The position numbers and the translations under genes are program-made. A stretch of 64,000 bases of DNA from NCBI GenBank assembly GCA_014384345.1, contig JACNGB010000049.1, forward strand, positions 16,742 through 80,741, written 5' to 3'. The stretch comes from Candidatus Thioglobus pontius. Its GTDB lineage: Bacteria; Pseudomonadota; Gammaproteobacteria; PS1; Pseudothioglobaceae. The notes beneath the pieces are model-generated. The model ran no database searches. It was not told the DNA's origin and saw only the letters and a list, made by a program, of their open reading frames with translations. Shown here one piece after another: positions 32,810 through 42,544 of the stretch (within the stretch, counting starts at the first letter, position 1; each line of letters starts with the position of its first letter).

Positions 32810-34393
32810 TTATTCAGTTTCTGCTTCCTGAGCCTCTTCAGCGTCAGTTGCATCAGTTTGTGGTTTGTCCAGAACAATTGCATTACTCACCAGCTGGTGA
32901 ACACTGACAATCATGTATGGATCAAAATCAAATTTAGGTAATACTTTAGTAAATTGTGACTTACAAATTGCACAGATTGCGGCTAAAGTATCAACACCAT
33001 TGTTCTTTTCTACTTCTTTCAGTGCTTGCATTCTTGGCATAGCACCCTTAACACGAATCTCCATTAAGTCATCGGTTAACAGGCCACCGCCACCGCCACA
33101 ACAGAATGTAGATTCTTTAATTGTTGATCTTTCCATGTCAACGTAATTATTACAAACCGCTTTAATTACCTCACGTGGAAGAATGAATTGACCGCCTTCA
33201 ATACCACCCATGTTCGTTGCACGCGCAACATTACACGAATCATGGAAAGTAACGGTACGGTCGTCATTTTCTGACTTATCGAATTCCAACTTATCTCTTT
33301 GGATTAGATCGTAAGTGTATTCAATAATATGTTGTGGTTGTGGGTATCTGTGATCCAATTGATTTTGCAGTTTCGCCGCATATTCATCACTTGAGTCTGC
33401 ACCTGCACCAACACCACTTAACGTGTTCCAGAAGCTGTAAGCCACACGCCAAGCATGGCCACATTCGCCAACCATCACACGCGACACTTCCAGATCTAGT
33501 GCTGCTTTACGAATTCTTAATGCTGCTTTACGCATCACGTCATAAGAACCGATAAACATACCAAAGTTTGCACCTTCAGAAGCGTATGAACTCAATGTCC
33601 AGCTAACGCCATCTTGATAGAAAACCTTACCATAACCAATCAAACCATCAATGTGTGGCTCAGCAAAAAAGTCCGCTGAAGGGGTAATAAGTAAAATTTC
33701 AGAGCCTTTAACATCTAGTGGGTATTTAACCGGCGCCTCAAAATCCTCTTCAACTTCCTCTTCTAAATCTAGCAAGGTATCTTTCAGTGCTGGCTCAGGA
33801 AGACCAAGGTTATTACCAACAGTAAGTGCCTTACCTAAAATTTGATTACAGTATTTTTGACCAAGGCCAACGGTATCTAATACTTCACGAGCTGCCATTG
33901 AAATTTCAGCCGTATCAATACCGTACGGACAAAATACCGAACAACGACGACACTGTGAACACTGATGGAAGTAGTTATACCAATCATCCAGCATGTCATC
34001 ATCAAGCTCCTTAGCGCCAACCAACTTAGGAAAATATTTACCCGCAAAAGTAAAGTGACGGCGATAAACGCTACGGAATAAATCTTGACGCGCAACTGGC
34101 ATATTTTTAGGATCAGACGAGCCTAAGAAATAATGACACTTATCAGTACACGCACCACATTTAACACATGAATCTAGAAATACCTGAACTGAACGGTATT
34201 TAGATTTAAGCTCACCCATTTTGGCAATGGCAACTTCTTGCCAATTGTCAACCTTTTCACCTGGGAAACCTAATGGATTCTGAAATTCTTCAGAAGATTT
34301 AAACGGACCCTCACCCTCCATAACACCTGGATTTAACTCAGGAATCTCAATGTAAGTGGGTAATTTAGGGATATCAAATTCTTTAGCAGCCAT
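32810..34393 (-). CDS. dsrK: DsrK, HdrD-like iron-sulfur protein
   Basis: CVKCGACTDKCHYF, CSQCRRCSVFCP, and CCGGGGG CCG-type motif. Confidence 0.95.
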   Translation of the reverse strand: MAAKEFDIPKLPTYIEIPELNPGVMEGEGPFKSSEEFQNPLGFPGEKVDNWQEVAIAKMGELKSKYRSVQVFLDSCVKCGACTDKCHYFLGSSDPKNMPVARQDLFRSVYRRHFTFAGKYFPKLVGAKELDDDMLDDWYNYFHQCSQCRRCSVFCPYGIDTAEISMAAREVLDTVGLGQKYCNQILGKALTVGNNLGLPEPALKDTLLDLEEEVEEDFEAPVKYPLDVKGSEILLITPSADFFAEPHIDGLIGYGKVFYQDGVSWTLSSYASEGANFGMFIGSYDVMRKAALRIRKAALDLEVSRVMVGECGHAWRVAYSFWNTLSGVGAGADSSDEYAAKLQNQLDHRYPQPQHIIEYTYDLIQRDKLEFDKSENDDRTVTFHDSCNVARATNMGGIEGGQFILPREVIKAVCNNYVDMERSTIKESTFCCGGGGGLLTDDLMEIRVKGAMPRMQALKEVEKNNGVDTLAAICAICKSQFTKVLPKFDFDPYMIVSVHQLVSNAIVLDKPQTDATDAEEAQEAETE

Positions 34394-34394
34394 C

Positions 34395-35168
34395 TTATTC
34401 GTCCTTACCTAATGTTTGTTCAAGCTTTACCGCATGCTCTTTTTCTTGTTGCAATGCCCAAGGAGAAATATGACGCTTCTTACGCGCATCATCAACTTGG
34501 TTACGCGTCGGACTAAAGAAAACACCTGGTACGTGCAATAATTTAGAAATTGGAAATACTGCCAATAATACAAAAACCAAGAATAAATGCACTAAGAAAT
34601 GTATTTCAGTTGGTAGATTAGCCCAATCAAAAGTTACCAGACCACTGGCAAATGCTTTAACTGCCATCACGTCTGTATGGTTATCAGTAAACGTCATAAC
34701 CACGCCACTCACGCCAATCACAATTAGCATCAACAACATCAAGTAATCACTTGGTGCAGAAATGTAGCGAATACGCGGTACAAAAATACGACGCGCTAAC
34801 AAACCAGCTAAACCAATAACCATGGCAAAGGCGGCATATTTAAAGGGTTGCATTAATAAGAAAATCTCAGGTAAATCACCTGGGATAAAGTAACGCAAAT
34901 GGCGTACTAATACTAGTAGCAAGCCAAAATGAAATAGGAATCCGAATAACCAGATCCACTTATTTGAACGGAAAAGACTTTCAAATAAAGTCACTTCACG
35001 AATCATTCTAAAAACCACACCTGTTTGTGTTAATTGGGTTGGTGCAGTTGGAATTTTTAACGGTGCCGGGGTGATCCAAAATTGATAGATCTTCTTACCC
35101 ATGCCCACGATAAAAACGAATAGGGAAATGTAAAATAAAGCGGTAAAAATAATGCTTAATGTTGACAT
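34395..35168 (-). CDS. dsrM: DsrM, cytochrome b-like membrane protein (start MSTLSIIF)
   Basis: NarI-like membrane protein with His pairs; located between dsrC and dsrK. Confidence 0.93.
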   Translation of the reverse strand: MSTLSIIFTALFYISLFVFIVGMGKKIYQFWITPAPLKIPTAPTQLTQTGVVFRMIREVTLFESLFRSNKWIWLFGFLFHFGLLLVLVRHLRYFIPGDLPEIFLLMQPFKYAAFAMVIGLAGLLARRIFVPRIRYISAPSDYLMLLMLIVIGVSGVVMTFTDNHTDVMAVKAFASGLVTFDWANLPTEIHFLVHLFLVFVLLAVFPISKLLHVPGVFFSPTRNQVDDARKKRHISPWALQQEKEHAVKLEQTLGKDE

Positions 35169-35193
35169 ATTGCTCTCAAACTTTATGTTTAAA

Positions 35194-35229
35194 AAATAAA
35201 AAAACACCTGCAAAAGCTGCAGATGTTTT
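35194..35229 (-). terminator. Intercistronic stem-loop with U tract between dsrC and dsrM (terminator/attenuator or processing hairpin)
   Basis: Minus strand AAAACATCTGC-AGCTTTT-GCAGGTGTTTTTTTATTTTTT: 11-bp stem with one G-U pair followed by a T tract. Confidence 0.65.
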
Positions 35230-35247
35230 TCAATTAGTTATATCTAT

Positions 35248-35571
35248 TTAGATACAACCAGTCGGCTTAGGAAGGCCAGCGAAACGACAACCTTGCTTAC
35301 CAGGACCGTAAGGGAATAAAGAGTAAAGGTACTTAGAGTTACCCTTGTCTTTACCCATTCTCTTAGCGACTGCTTTTGTTAATACACGTACTGCTGGTGC
35401 AATTTGGTACTCTTCAAAATACTCACGTAAGAAATTAATAACGTCCCAATGCTCGTCTGTTAACTCAACATCATCGTCTTGAGCCATTTGCTTACAAATG
35501 TCCTCGTTCCAATCTTTAAGGTCTACTAAGAAACCTTCTTCATCTACTTCAGCGCCACAAATTTGTGCCAT
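35248..35571 (-). CDS. dsrC: DsrC, sulfur carrier protein with both C-terminal cysteines
   Basis: C-terminus GKQGCRFAGLPKPTGCI with the two canonical cysteines. Confidence 0.97.
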   Translation of the reverse strand: MAQICGAEVDEEGFLVDLKDWNEDICKQMAQDDDVELTDEHWDVINFLREYFEEYQIAPAVRVLTKAVAKRMGKDKGNSKYLYSLFPYGPGKQGCRFAGLPKPTGCI

Positions 35572-35598
35572 AATCGTACTCCTATATAAAAATTTTAG

Positions 35599-35895
35599 TT
35601 AAACCCAAGAAACCGCAGTTCCGTGTTCAACAACTAGATCAACAAAACCAGCATAATCAACTAATTTGATATTATCTGCTAATTTTGAAGAAATTCCTCT
35701 TGCCTCAACATCGCCTTGCAATGCAAATACACGGCCATTAGCGGCAAGATCTGCAATCATTGATGAATTAGCGTTATTCGCTGCATTAATCACACCATCT
35801 TCAATAAATAAAATAACGCTAGTGTCGTCAATTGTATTTAAACAAGATTGTAGTGAATTACGCTCGAAAGATGATTTGTTTACTGTATGTAACAT
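35599..35895 (-). CDS. dsrH: DsrH/TusB-like sulfurtransferase subunit
   Basis: Small DsrH-like protein MLHTVNKSSFERNSLQSCLNTI; operon context. Confidence 0.94.
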   Translation of the reverse strand: MLHTVNKSSFERNSLQSCLNTIDDTSVILFIEDGVINAANNANSSMIADLAANGRVFALQGDVEARGISSKLADNIKLVDYAGFVDLVVEHGTAVSWV

Positions 35896-35907
35896 ATTAA
35901 ACCCCTC

Positions 35908-36312
35908 TTAGAAACTTAAGCAAACGTCTTGTTCAGACATGATTGCTTTAAGTTCATCATTAGTAACAACTCTGATAGAAGGCTTTTCTTCCCAGTCGTC
36001 ATCTTCATCTTCATACACCAAAGGCATTAGATCAGATTCAGACAAGCCTCTTTCTTCTAAAGACTCTTTAGAAACATAAAGTTTGTTGATATCGTAATCA
36101 CCTAGTGCGTGAAACGTTTTAGAAAAGTTTTTCATGCCAATGCCATCAGTTTCTTGACCTTCAACGATTTGGTAAACACCATCGTCCATAAAGGCTAAAG
36201 ATACATCTTGCTCAAAAGCAGCAGCGATCAACACCACTTCTAATGATTCAATAGCATACACCGTACCAAATGAAGATCGGCGATTTAAATACATAAATTT
36301 CTTTGTAGCCAT
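35908..36312 (-). CDS. dsrF: DsrF/TusC-like sulfurtransferase subunit (start MATKKFMYL)
   Basis: YLNRRSSFGTVYAIESLEVVLIAAAFEQDVSLAFMDDGVYQI. Confidence 0.94.
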   Translation of the reverse strand: MATKKFMYLNRRSSFGTVYAIESLEVVLIAAAFEQDVSLAFMDDGVYQIVEGQETDGIGMKNFSKTFHALGDYDINKLYVSKESLEERGLSESDLMPLVYEDEDDDWEEKPSIRVVTNDELKAIMSEQDVCLSF

Positions 36313-36313
36313 A

Positions 36314-36715
36314 TTAATCTCCAAATACTACTAAACGATCACACTGAATACCCGCTTCGATTAGCTGACCTAAGCCAGAAATACGGAATGCAGGGTGAAT
36401 GTTGTTACCATCAATAGAGTTCTTTGATGCTTCAGACTCGTCAAGCATACCTCGACGTAGTGCAGCAGCAACACAAACTACTAATTCAGGATTTCCCTCA
36501 GCATCTTTAATATCTAAAGATGCCCAGTTATTCACAACATGACGATCATCTTGAGGTGGTAAAGTGAAACGAGATGCATTATTCACACCGTCATGGTAGA
36601 AAAATACACGCATAATTTCATGTCCATTTTCAATCGCCGCTTTAGCGAATTGAAAAGCCGTATCAGCAGCTTGGTGCTGGTACGGACCTTCGTTAACTTG
36701 AATAGCAAACTTCAT
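36314..36715 (-). CDS. dsrE: DsrE/TusD-like sulfurtransferase subunit
   Basis: FAIQVNEGPYQHQAADTAFQFAKAAIENGHEIMRVFFYHDGV with VVCVAAALRRG. Confidence 0.95.
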   Translation of the reverse strand: MKFAIQVNEGPYQHQAADTAFQFAKAAIENGHEIMRVFFYHDGVNNASRFTLPPQDDRHVVNNWASLDIKDAEGNPELVVCVAAALRRGMLDESEASKNSIDGNNIHPAFRISGLGQLIEAGIQCDRLVVFGD

Positions 36716-36727
36716 CGTAAACTAACC

Positions 36728-37801
36728 TTAGAAACGGATGTGTGCTGAAGAGTTTAACTGGTGACGTGAACCTTTCCAATCATTGATGTGGAATTTAGTA
36801 AACGGTAAGCCAGTCTTCTCAAAGAATGATGGCCAGCCAATACGATCAACCCATTCACCAACTCTTTCCCAGTCTTTTGCATCTTCTTTGTAAACACTTA
36901 AGATATTCTTAACAACCGCACCAACTTCCGGCCATCTTGGCGGGTTGTTAGGTAGGTTAGAAGCAACCAGCTTATGGAAAGAAGGCTTAGATCTCGCATT
37001 AGAGTTCTTACCACCGATCCACAAAGCAATCTTAGAGTTTTCAGGATCGTTAATTTGCATTGGCGGACATGGTGGGAAACATGCACCACAACAGATACAT
37101 TTCTTCTCATCAACTTCCAATGTAGGCTTGCCGTTAACCATTGCAGGACGAATCGCAGCAACTGGACAACGAGCAACAACCGTAGGACGCTCACAAACCA
37201 TTGATACTAGATCATGGTTAATCTTAGGTGGCTTAGTGTGTTGAATGTTTAACGCGATATCGCCTTGACCACCACAGTTAATCTGACAACATGAAGTTGT
37301 CATGTGAACACGGTTAGGCATTTCTTCACGAGTGAATTCTTCATGCATCTCGTCCATCAATGATTTAACCACACCCGATGCGTCAGTACCTGGAATATCA
37401 CAGTGTAACCAACCTTGAGTGTGTGAAATCATAGTAACTGATGGGCCAGTACCACCTACAGGGAAGCCAGCTTCAGTTAACGCATTAACTAATGGCTCAA
37501 CTTTAGCTTCATCAGCAATCATGAATTCAACGTTTGAACGCATGGTGAAACGAACGAATCCATCAGCGTAGTCATCAGCAATATCTGCTAATTTTTTAAT
37601 GGTGTAAACATCCATTTGACGAGCAGTACCACAACGAACAGTGTAGATATCTTCATTGTTCTTTGAAGTGTGCTTTAAAACGCCTGGACGTGGACGGTTA
37701 TGGTATGCCCATTGACCGTAGTTACGAATCATTGTTGGGTGCATGTATTGGAAAGGATCCGGAATTCCAGACTCAATTGGCATTACAGGTGCTTGTGCCA
37801 T
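36728..37801 (-). CDS. dsrB: Dissimilatory sulfite reductase beta subunit
   Basis: Siroheme/FeS motifs TTSCCQINCGGQGDIA and ferredoxin KKCICCGACFPPCPPM. Confidence 0.97.
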   Translation of the reverse strand: MAQAPVMPIESGIPDPFQYMHPTMIRNYGQWAYHNRPRPGVLKHTSKNNEDIYTVRCGTARQMDVYTIKKLADIADDYADGFVRFTMRSNVEFMIADEAKVEPLVNALTEAGFPVGGTGPSVTMISHTQGWLHCDIPGTDASGVVKSLMDEMHEEFTREEMPNRVHMTTSCCQINCGGQGDIALNIQHTKPPKINHDLVSMVCERPTVVARCPVAAIRPAMVNGKPTLEVDEKKCICCGACFPPCPPMQINDPENSKIALWIGGKNSNARSKPSFHKLVASNLPNNPPRWPEVGAVVKNILSVYKEDAKDWERVGEWVDRIGWPSFFEKTGLPFTKFHINDWKGSRHQLNSSAHIRF

Positions 37802-37841
37802 AATTTTCTCCTAATTTATAATTTATTAATTTATTGTTGAA

Positions 37842-39146
37842 TTAAGCGTTAGCTTCGGCTTTATTTTCAAACCACTTAACCGCTTCTTCATCCCAGTCAT
37901 CCATACGAACGTATGACGAAGTACGAGTAGAGTTGATCATATTTGGATCAACATTGATACCGATACCTTCAAGGAAGTTTACTAAGCCAATACGCTCAAT
38001 CATTTCACCAGTTCTTTCGTGCTCTAATGCATTCTCAGCAAAGAAGTCGATTACTTCACCAGCTAAATCTTCGATTGCTTCTCTATCATCTTCAGTTTCC
38101 ATTTTCATGAATGGAACTACTACTGAACCGAATAAGTCACCAATCTTCAACGTACGCTTACCACCCATAATAACCATCACACCTTTATCGTCGCCAGTAG
38201 CTAAGATAGGCTCAACATCACCTTCAGCAATGTAGTTGTGAGTTAATGGAGAAGTAACATTTAAACAATGCATACATTTAACACAGTTCTTGTTGTCAAT
38301 TGACAATGAGTTGTCGTCGTTTAATGTCATACAGCTAGTAGGGCAACGAGAAGTAATGTTGTCAACTACATACTGAGTACCTTTATCTGCAACCATTGCT
38401 TTCCAAAGATCTTGGTTGATTTTAATATCATCTCTCCAAGTACCAATAGTAGCAAAATCAGCACGCTGTACTGAGTTCATACAGTCGTTAGCACAACCTG
38501 AAACCTTAAATTTCATTTTGTATGGTAATGCTGGACGGTGCATGTCGTCAAGGAATGCATTAACAAGAGTTCTTAATACTGCTTGTTCGTTAGTGTTTGA
38601 CATTTCACAACGTGAAGCACCAACACATGACATACCAGTACGTACCGCAGGACCCGCGCCACCCATGTCAAAACCGTAAGCGTTAAATTCGTTAAAGATC
38701 TTTTGCGTCGTTTCTTCAGTTGCACCTTGTAACATAATGTCACCAGATTGACCGTGTAAACCGATCAACCCCGATCCACCATTCTCAGTAAACATGTCAC
38801 ACATATCTCTTAATAGAGTAGATGTGTAGTGCATACCTGCTGGCGGTTGAATACGTAACGTGTGGAACTCACCTGCTGCAGGGAATTTGTAGTCACCGTT
38901 ATCATCTTTTAATTCGTTAAAACGTGGAATTACGCCACCACCGTAACCAATTACACCAACTGTACCACCTTTCCAGTAACCTTTCTTAGTTACGTAAGAT
39001 GTTTCAAGCGTACCTAGTACATCGCGTGCCATGTCAGCACCTTCGTGGGTATCGTTTGCTAATCTTTTAAGACCTGTTACAAACGAAGGCCATGGACCAT
39101 TTTCCAACTCATCAAGGTTGGGTGTGTTATATAGCTCTTTTGCCAT
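37842..39146 (-). CDS. dsrA: Dissimilatory sulfite reductase alpha subunit
   Basis: GLHGQSGDIMLQG, TGMSCVGASRCEMSNTNEQA, KVSGCANDCMNSVQRADFA, CVKCMHCLNV. Confidence 0.98.
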   Translation of the reverse strand: MAKELYNTPNLDELENGPWPSFVTGLKRLANDTHEGADMARDVLGTLETSYVTKKGYWKGGTVGVIGYGGGVIPRFNELKDDNGDYKFPAAGEFHTLRIQPPAGMHYTSTLLRDMCDMFTENGGSGLIGLHGQSGDIMLQGATEETTQKIFNEFNAYGFDMGGAGPAVRTGMSCVGASRCEMSNTNEQAVLRTLVNAFLDDMHRPALPYKMKFKVSGCANDCMNSVQRADFATIGTWRDDIKINQDLWKAMVADKGTQYVVDNITSRCPTSCMTLNDDNSLSIDNKNCVKCMHCLNVTSPLTHNYIAEGDVEPILATGDDKGVMVIMGGKRTLKIGDLFGSVVVPFMKMETEDDREAIEDLAGEVIDFFAENALEHERTGEMIERIGLVNFLEGIGINVDPNMINSTRTSSYVRMDDWDEEAVKWFENKAEANA

Positions 39147-39172
39147 TTTATCTCTCCGATATATTTATATAA

Positions 39173-39279
39173 ATCTTTAAAACCATCTGCTTTAAAGATG
39201 TGAACGGGACAAATTATACTTAAATGCAAGCGAAAACCACCGTTTTATAGTGGTATCACCATCTATCCCTTAGGGGATA
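39173..39279 (-). promoter_or_regulatory. dsrA promoter/leader: palindrome (39263-39279), inverted repeat (39236-39254), -10 TATAAT (39213-39218), leader hairpin (39173-39199)
   Basis: Minus strand TATCCCCTAAGGGATAG-N8-ACCACTATAAAACGGTGGT-N17-TATAAT-N13-ATCTTTAAA-N9-TTTAAAGAT upstream of dsrA; same layout recurs at 50761-50864. Confidence 0.82.
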
Positions 39280-39332
39280 TAAATGAGATTTTTAAGAAAA
39301 AACCGGCTGCTAATGACCGATTTAGATTGATA

Positions 39333-40769
39333 TTATGACGCTAAATATTCGTCAACACGTTGAGCAACACCGCGACCTTCGTTAATCGCCCATACCACTA
39401 ATGATTGTCCGCGACGACAGTCACCCGCAGTAAAAATGCCCGCTTGTGACGTTTGGTATTGATCATACTCAGCTTTGTAGTTACCACGATCATCCAGCTC
39501 AATTTGCGCATCGTCACTTAAATAATGCTCTGGCGAGACAAAACCCATAGACAGCAACACCAATTGCGCATCCCAAGTCTTTTCACTGCCAGCAATTTCA
39601 GTTAACTGGCCGTCATTAAATTCTACATTAATGGTATTTAAGCCGACTAGTTTGCCTTGGTCATCTTTGATGAATGACTTGGTCATTAATTGATATTGTC
39701 TTGGATCTTTACCAAAAACACTTTGTGCCTCAGCATGACCATAATCAACCCGGTAGATTAATGGCCAGAGAGGCCACGGGTTATCTTCTGAGCGCTCAAC
39801 AGGTGGTTGTGACATTAACTCAAAATTAACCACTGATTTAGCACCTTGGCGCACAGCCGTACCGATACAATCCGTGCCTGTATCGCCGCCACCAATCACA
39901 ATCACATCCTTACCTTTTGCCGATAGATCCGACTGATCTTCATGACCAGTATCTAACAAGCTCTTAGTATTTACCGTTAGATATTCCATGGCCATGTGCA
40001 CACCCTTGGCGTCACGATTATCAACTGGTAAATCTCTGGCTTCACTGGCACCCGTGGTAAAAACAAGCGCATCAAAATCTTTTTGTAAAGCTTGCGTAGT
40101 AATATCTTTACCAACATTAACATTAGTAATAAATTCAATACCGCAATCTTTCATCAAATTAATACGGCGATCAATCACATCCTTGCCTAATTTCATATTT
40201 GGAATACCGTACATTAGCAAGCCACCAATACGATCATCACGCTCAAACACGGTGACACCATGACCTAATTTATTCAACTCTTCAGCAGCAGCCAAACCAG
40301 CTGGGCCAGAGCCAATAATAGCGATCTTCTTGCCTGTTCTGTATTCCACGCTACAAGGCTTAATCCAACCTTGCTCATAACCCTTGTCAATAATTGCTTG
40401 CTCGATATTTTTAATGGTAACTGCTGGGTTATTCATACCCAATACACATGAGCCTTCACAAGGCGCTGGACAAACACGACCGGTAAATTCAGGGAAGTTG
40501 TTGGTCTTTAATAAACGTGTTAATGCTTCTTTCCATTTGTCGTTATAAACCAAATCATTCCATTCAGGAATTAGGTTATTAATAGGACAGCCATCGTCTG
40601 ATTGACAAAAAGGCACGCCACAATCCATGCATCGTGCACCTTGCTGCTTTAAATTCGCCTCATCATGAGTGCCGGTAAAAATCTCACCATAGTCTTTAAT
40701 ACGCAACTCAACAGAGCGATAATCCTCTGTTTTTCTATCAAATTCTTTAAAGCCAGTTACTTTTCCCAT
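39333..40769 (-). CDS. gltD: Glutamate synthase small subunit-type oxidoreductase
   Basis: [50 protein letters not shown]; lacks the C-terminal ferredoxin domain of DsrL. Confidence 0.93.
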   Translation of the reverse strand: MGKVTGFKEFDRKTEDYRSVELRIKDYGEIFTGTHDEANLKQQGARCMDCGVPFCQSDDGCPINNLIPEWNDLVYNDKWKEALTRLLKTNNFPEFTGRVCPAPCEGSCVLGMNNPAVTIKNIEQAIIDKGYEQGWIKPCSVEYRTGKKIAIIGSGPAGLAAAEELNKLGHGVTVFERDDRIGGLLMYGIPNMKLGKDVIDRRINLMKDCGIEFITNVNVGKDITTQALQKDFDALVFTTGASEARDLPVDNRDAKGVHMAMEYLTVNTKSLLDTGHEDQSDLSAKGKDVIVIGGGDTGTDCIGTAVRQGAKSVVNFELMSQPPVERSEDNPWPLWPLIYRVDYGHAEAQSVFGKDPRQYQLMTKSFIKDDQGKLVGLNTINVEFNDGQLTEIAGSEKTWDAQLVLLSMGFVSPEHYLSDDAQIELDDRGNYKAEYDQYQTSQAGIFTAGDCRRGQSLVVWAINEGRGVAQRVDEYLAS

Positions 40770-40924
40770 CTCTCAAAACGTGTCAATCTAAAGCGCTTAA
40801 TTATGCCATATTTGCCTTGAAAATGCATCTATAAAAAAAGATGAAATAGTTTGCTTGAACGCTTCAAGGTTTGACTGTATAATTGCCCTTTTTTATAGAA
40901 ACAAATATTTAAGGATACGTTCAA

Positions 40925-41275
40925 ATGAATTTAATTGATCAAATCGAAAGCGAACAGTTGAGAAGTGATATTCCTGAGTTCGGCGCAGGCGACACAGTAA
41001 TCGTACAAGTTAAAGTGCGTGAAGGCGACCGTGAAAGATTACAAGCATTTGAAGGTGTTGTGATTGCTAAGAAAAACCGTGGCATCGGCTCAGCATTTAC
41101 TGTTAGAAAAATCTCTCACGGCGAAGGCGTTGAAAGAGTTTTTCAAACACACTCTACAATGATTGATTCAGTTGAAGTTAAGCGTCGCGGTAAGGTTCGT
41201 CAAGCGAAACTTTATTACCTTCGTGAGTTGACTGGTAAGAAAGCAAGAATTAAAGAAAAGTTGGCTAAGAAGTAA
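40925..41275 (+). CDS. rplS: 50S ribosomal protein L19
   Basis: [73 protein letters not shown]. Confidence 0.98.
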   Translation: MNLIDQIESEQLRSDIPEFGAGDTVIVQVKVREGDRERLQAFEGVVIAKKNRGIGSAFTVRKISHGEGVERVFQTHSTMIDSVEVKRRGKVRQAKLYYLRELTGKKARIKEKLAKK

Positions 41276-41293
41276 TCTCAGCTTAATTCTTTT

Positions 41294-41322
41294 AAAAATA
41301 CCGGCTACTAGCCGGTATTTTT
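41294..41322 (+). terminator. Rho-independent terminator after rplS
   Basis: AAAAATACCGGC-TACTA-GCCGGTATTTTT. Confidence 0.9.
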
Positions 41323-41340
41323 TTGGCTAAAATTTAAGCA

Positions 41341-42222
41341 ATGAATAACGACACGTTAATTAATCAATTTTTAGATCATTACTGGCTTTCATCGGGTGCA
41401 ACTGACAACACACTTAAAGCTTATCGATCTGATCTTGTTATGTTTGCAAAATGGCTTGGTCACTCATTAACAAAAGTCAGTGATCAAACTATTGCACAAT
41501 ATTTTGATTATCGTCAACAAAGCCAATTTAGTAGTGCTACTCAGGCGCGAGTATTGACTTGTCTTAGGGTTTTTTATCAATATTTATTAACTCAAGATAG
41601 TATTCAAACAAACCCTACCAACAAACTCAACCATCCTAAGCAAACACAAAAATTACCTGTTTTTCTAGCCATTGATGAGGTGAGTAATTTGTTAGATGCA
41701 CCCGATACAAACACTTTGTTTGGCTTGCGCGATCGCGCCATGCTTGAACTTTTGTATTCCTGCGGATTGCGTGTTAGCGAATTAATTAAACTTGATCTCC
41801 AACATTTAAATTTGACCGAAGAATACATTCGTATTATCGGCAAAGGTGAGAAAGAAAGAATCCTGCCCTTGGGTGAGCTTGCTATTGAGCATTTACAGAA
41901 TTATGAGCAAAAATCTCGCCCTCACTTGCTTAAAAAAGGCCAGACAAATGGTTATTTTTTAACTAACCGCGGCAGTAGCATGAGTCGACAAAATTTTTTT
42001 TATATCATTAAAGCTTATGCGCTTAAAGCTGGTATTGACAAGCCGCTTTCTCCTCATACGTTGCGTCATGCATTTGCCACCCATTTAGTACAACAAGGTG
42101 CTGATTTACGCTCTGTTCAATTGATGCTGGGGCATAGTGATATTGCCACTACGCAAATTTACACACACATTCAAAATGTGCAGCTTAAAGCGCAGCATAG
42201 CAAACACCATCCTCGCGGCTAG
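41341..42222 (+). CDS. xerD: Site-specific tyrosine recombinase XerD-like
   Basis: LELLYSCGLRVSELIKLDL, IGKGEKERILPLGE, SPHTLRHAFATHLVQQGADLRSVQLMLGHSDIATTQIYTH. Confidence 0.93.
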   Translation: MNNDTLINQFLDHYWLSSGATDNTLKAYRSDLVMFAKWLGHSLTKVSDQTIAQYFDYRQQSQFSSATQARVLTCLRVFYQYLLTQDSIQTNPTNKLNHPKQTQKLPVFLAIDEVSNLLDAPDTNTLFGLRDRAMLELLYSCGLRVSELIKLDLQHLNLTEEYIRIIGKGEKERILPLGELAIEHLQNYEQKSRPHLLKKGQTNGYFLTNRGSSMSRQNFFYIIKAYALKAGIDKPLSPHTLRHAFATHLVQQGADLRSVQLMLGHSDIATTQIYTHIQNVQLKAQHSKHHPRG

Positions 42223-42226
42223 CCCT

Positions 42227-42342
42227 TTACTGCGTCTTTTTGCCTACTGCTGTGTTGCACTTGTCTTTCACTCAGTCATATAGCTACATCTATACTCCTT
42301 CGCTCAATCTGTCGTGCGCCTTGCATTAGGCAAAAATACTTG
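42227..42342. repeat. Structured repeat element, copy 1
   Basis: TTACTGCGTC...TACTTG boundaries; outer stem TTTTTGCCTA/TAGGCAAAAA; inner hairpin TATAG-N6-CTATA. Same layout as 51528-51644. Confidence 0.7.
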
Positions 42343-42544
42343 TAAATGTAAAAATAGTGTGTAAAAAATTAGGAAATTTTAAGAATCTGTTGATTTTTAA
42401 CTAAATTTATCGTTTTTTAATGACTTTTAACCACTAAATATTACTTTTTATATGCTTTTAGCGCATTTTGTCGACAAGTTTTAGAAAATTTCGTAAATTT
42501 TCACTTTCGTCAATACTTTGTTATTTTTGTGTGATTTTTTGATG

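Noticed and set aside
36945-37244. ORFs antisense to dsrB in the six-frame track
   Set aside because: Fully inside a well-supported conserved gene on the other strand; codon shadow of dsrB.
42465-42495. Possible dif-like site (GCGCATTTTGTCGACAAGTTTTAG) downstream of xerD
   Set aside because: Only the left GCGCAT part resembles the gammaproteobacterial dif consensus; central region and right arm do not match, so not claimed.
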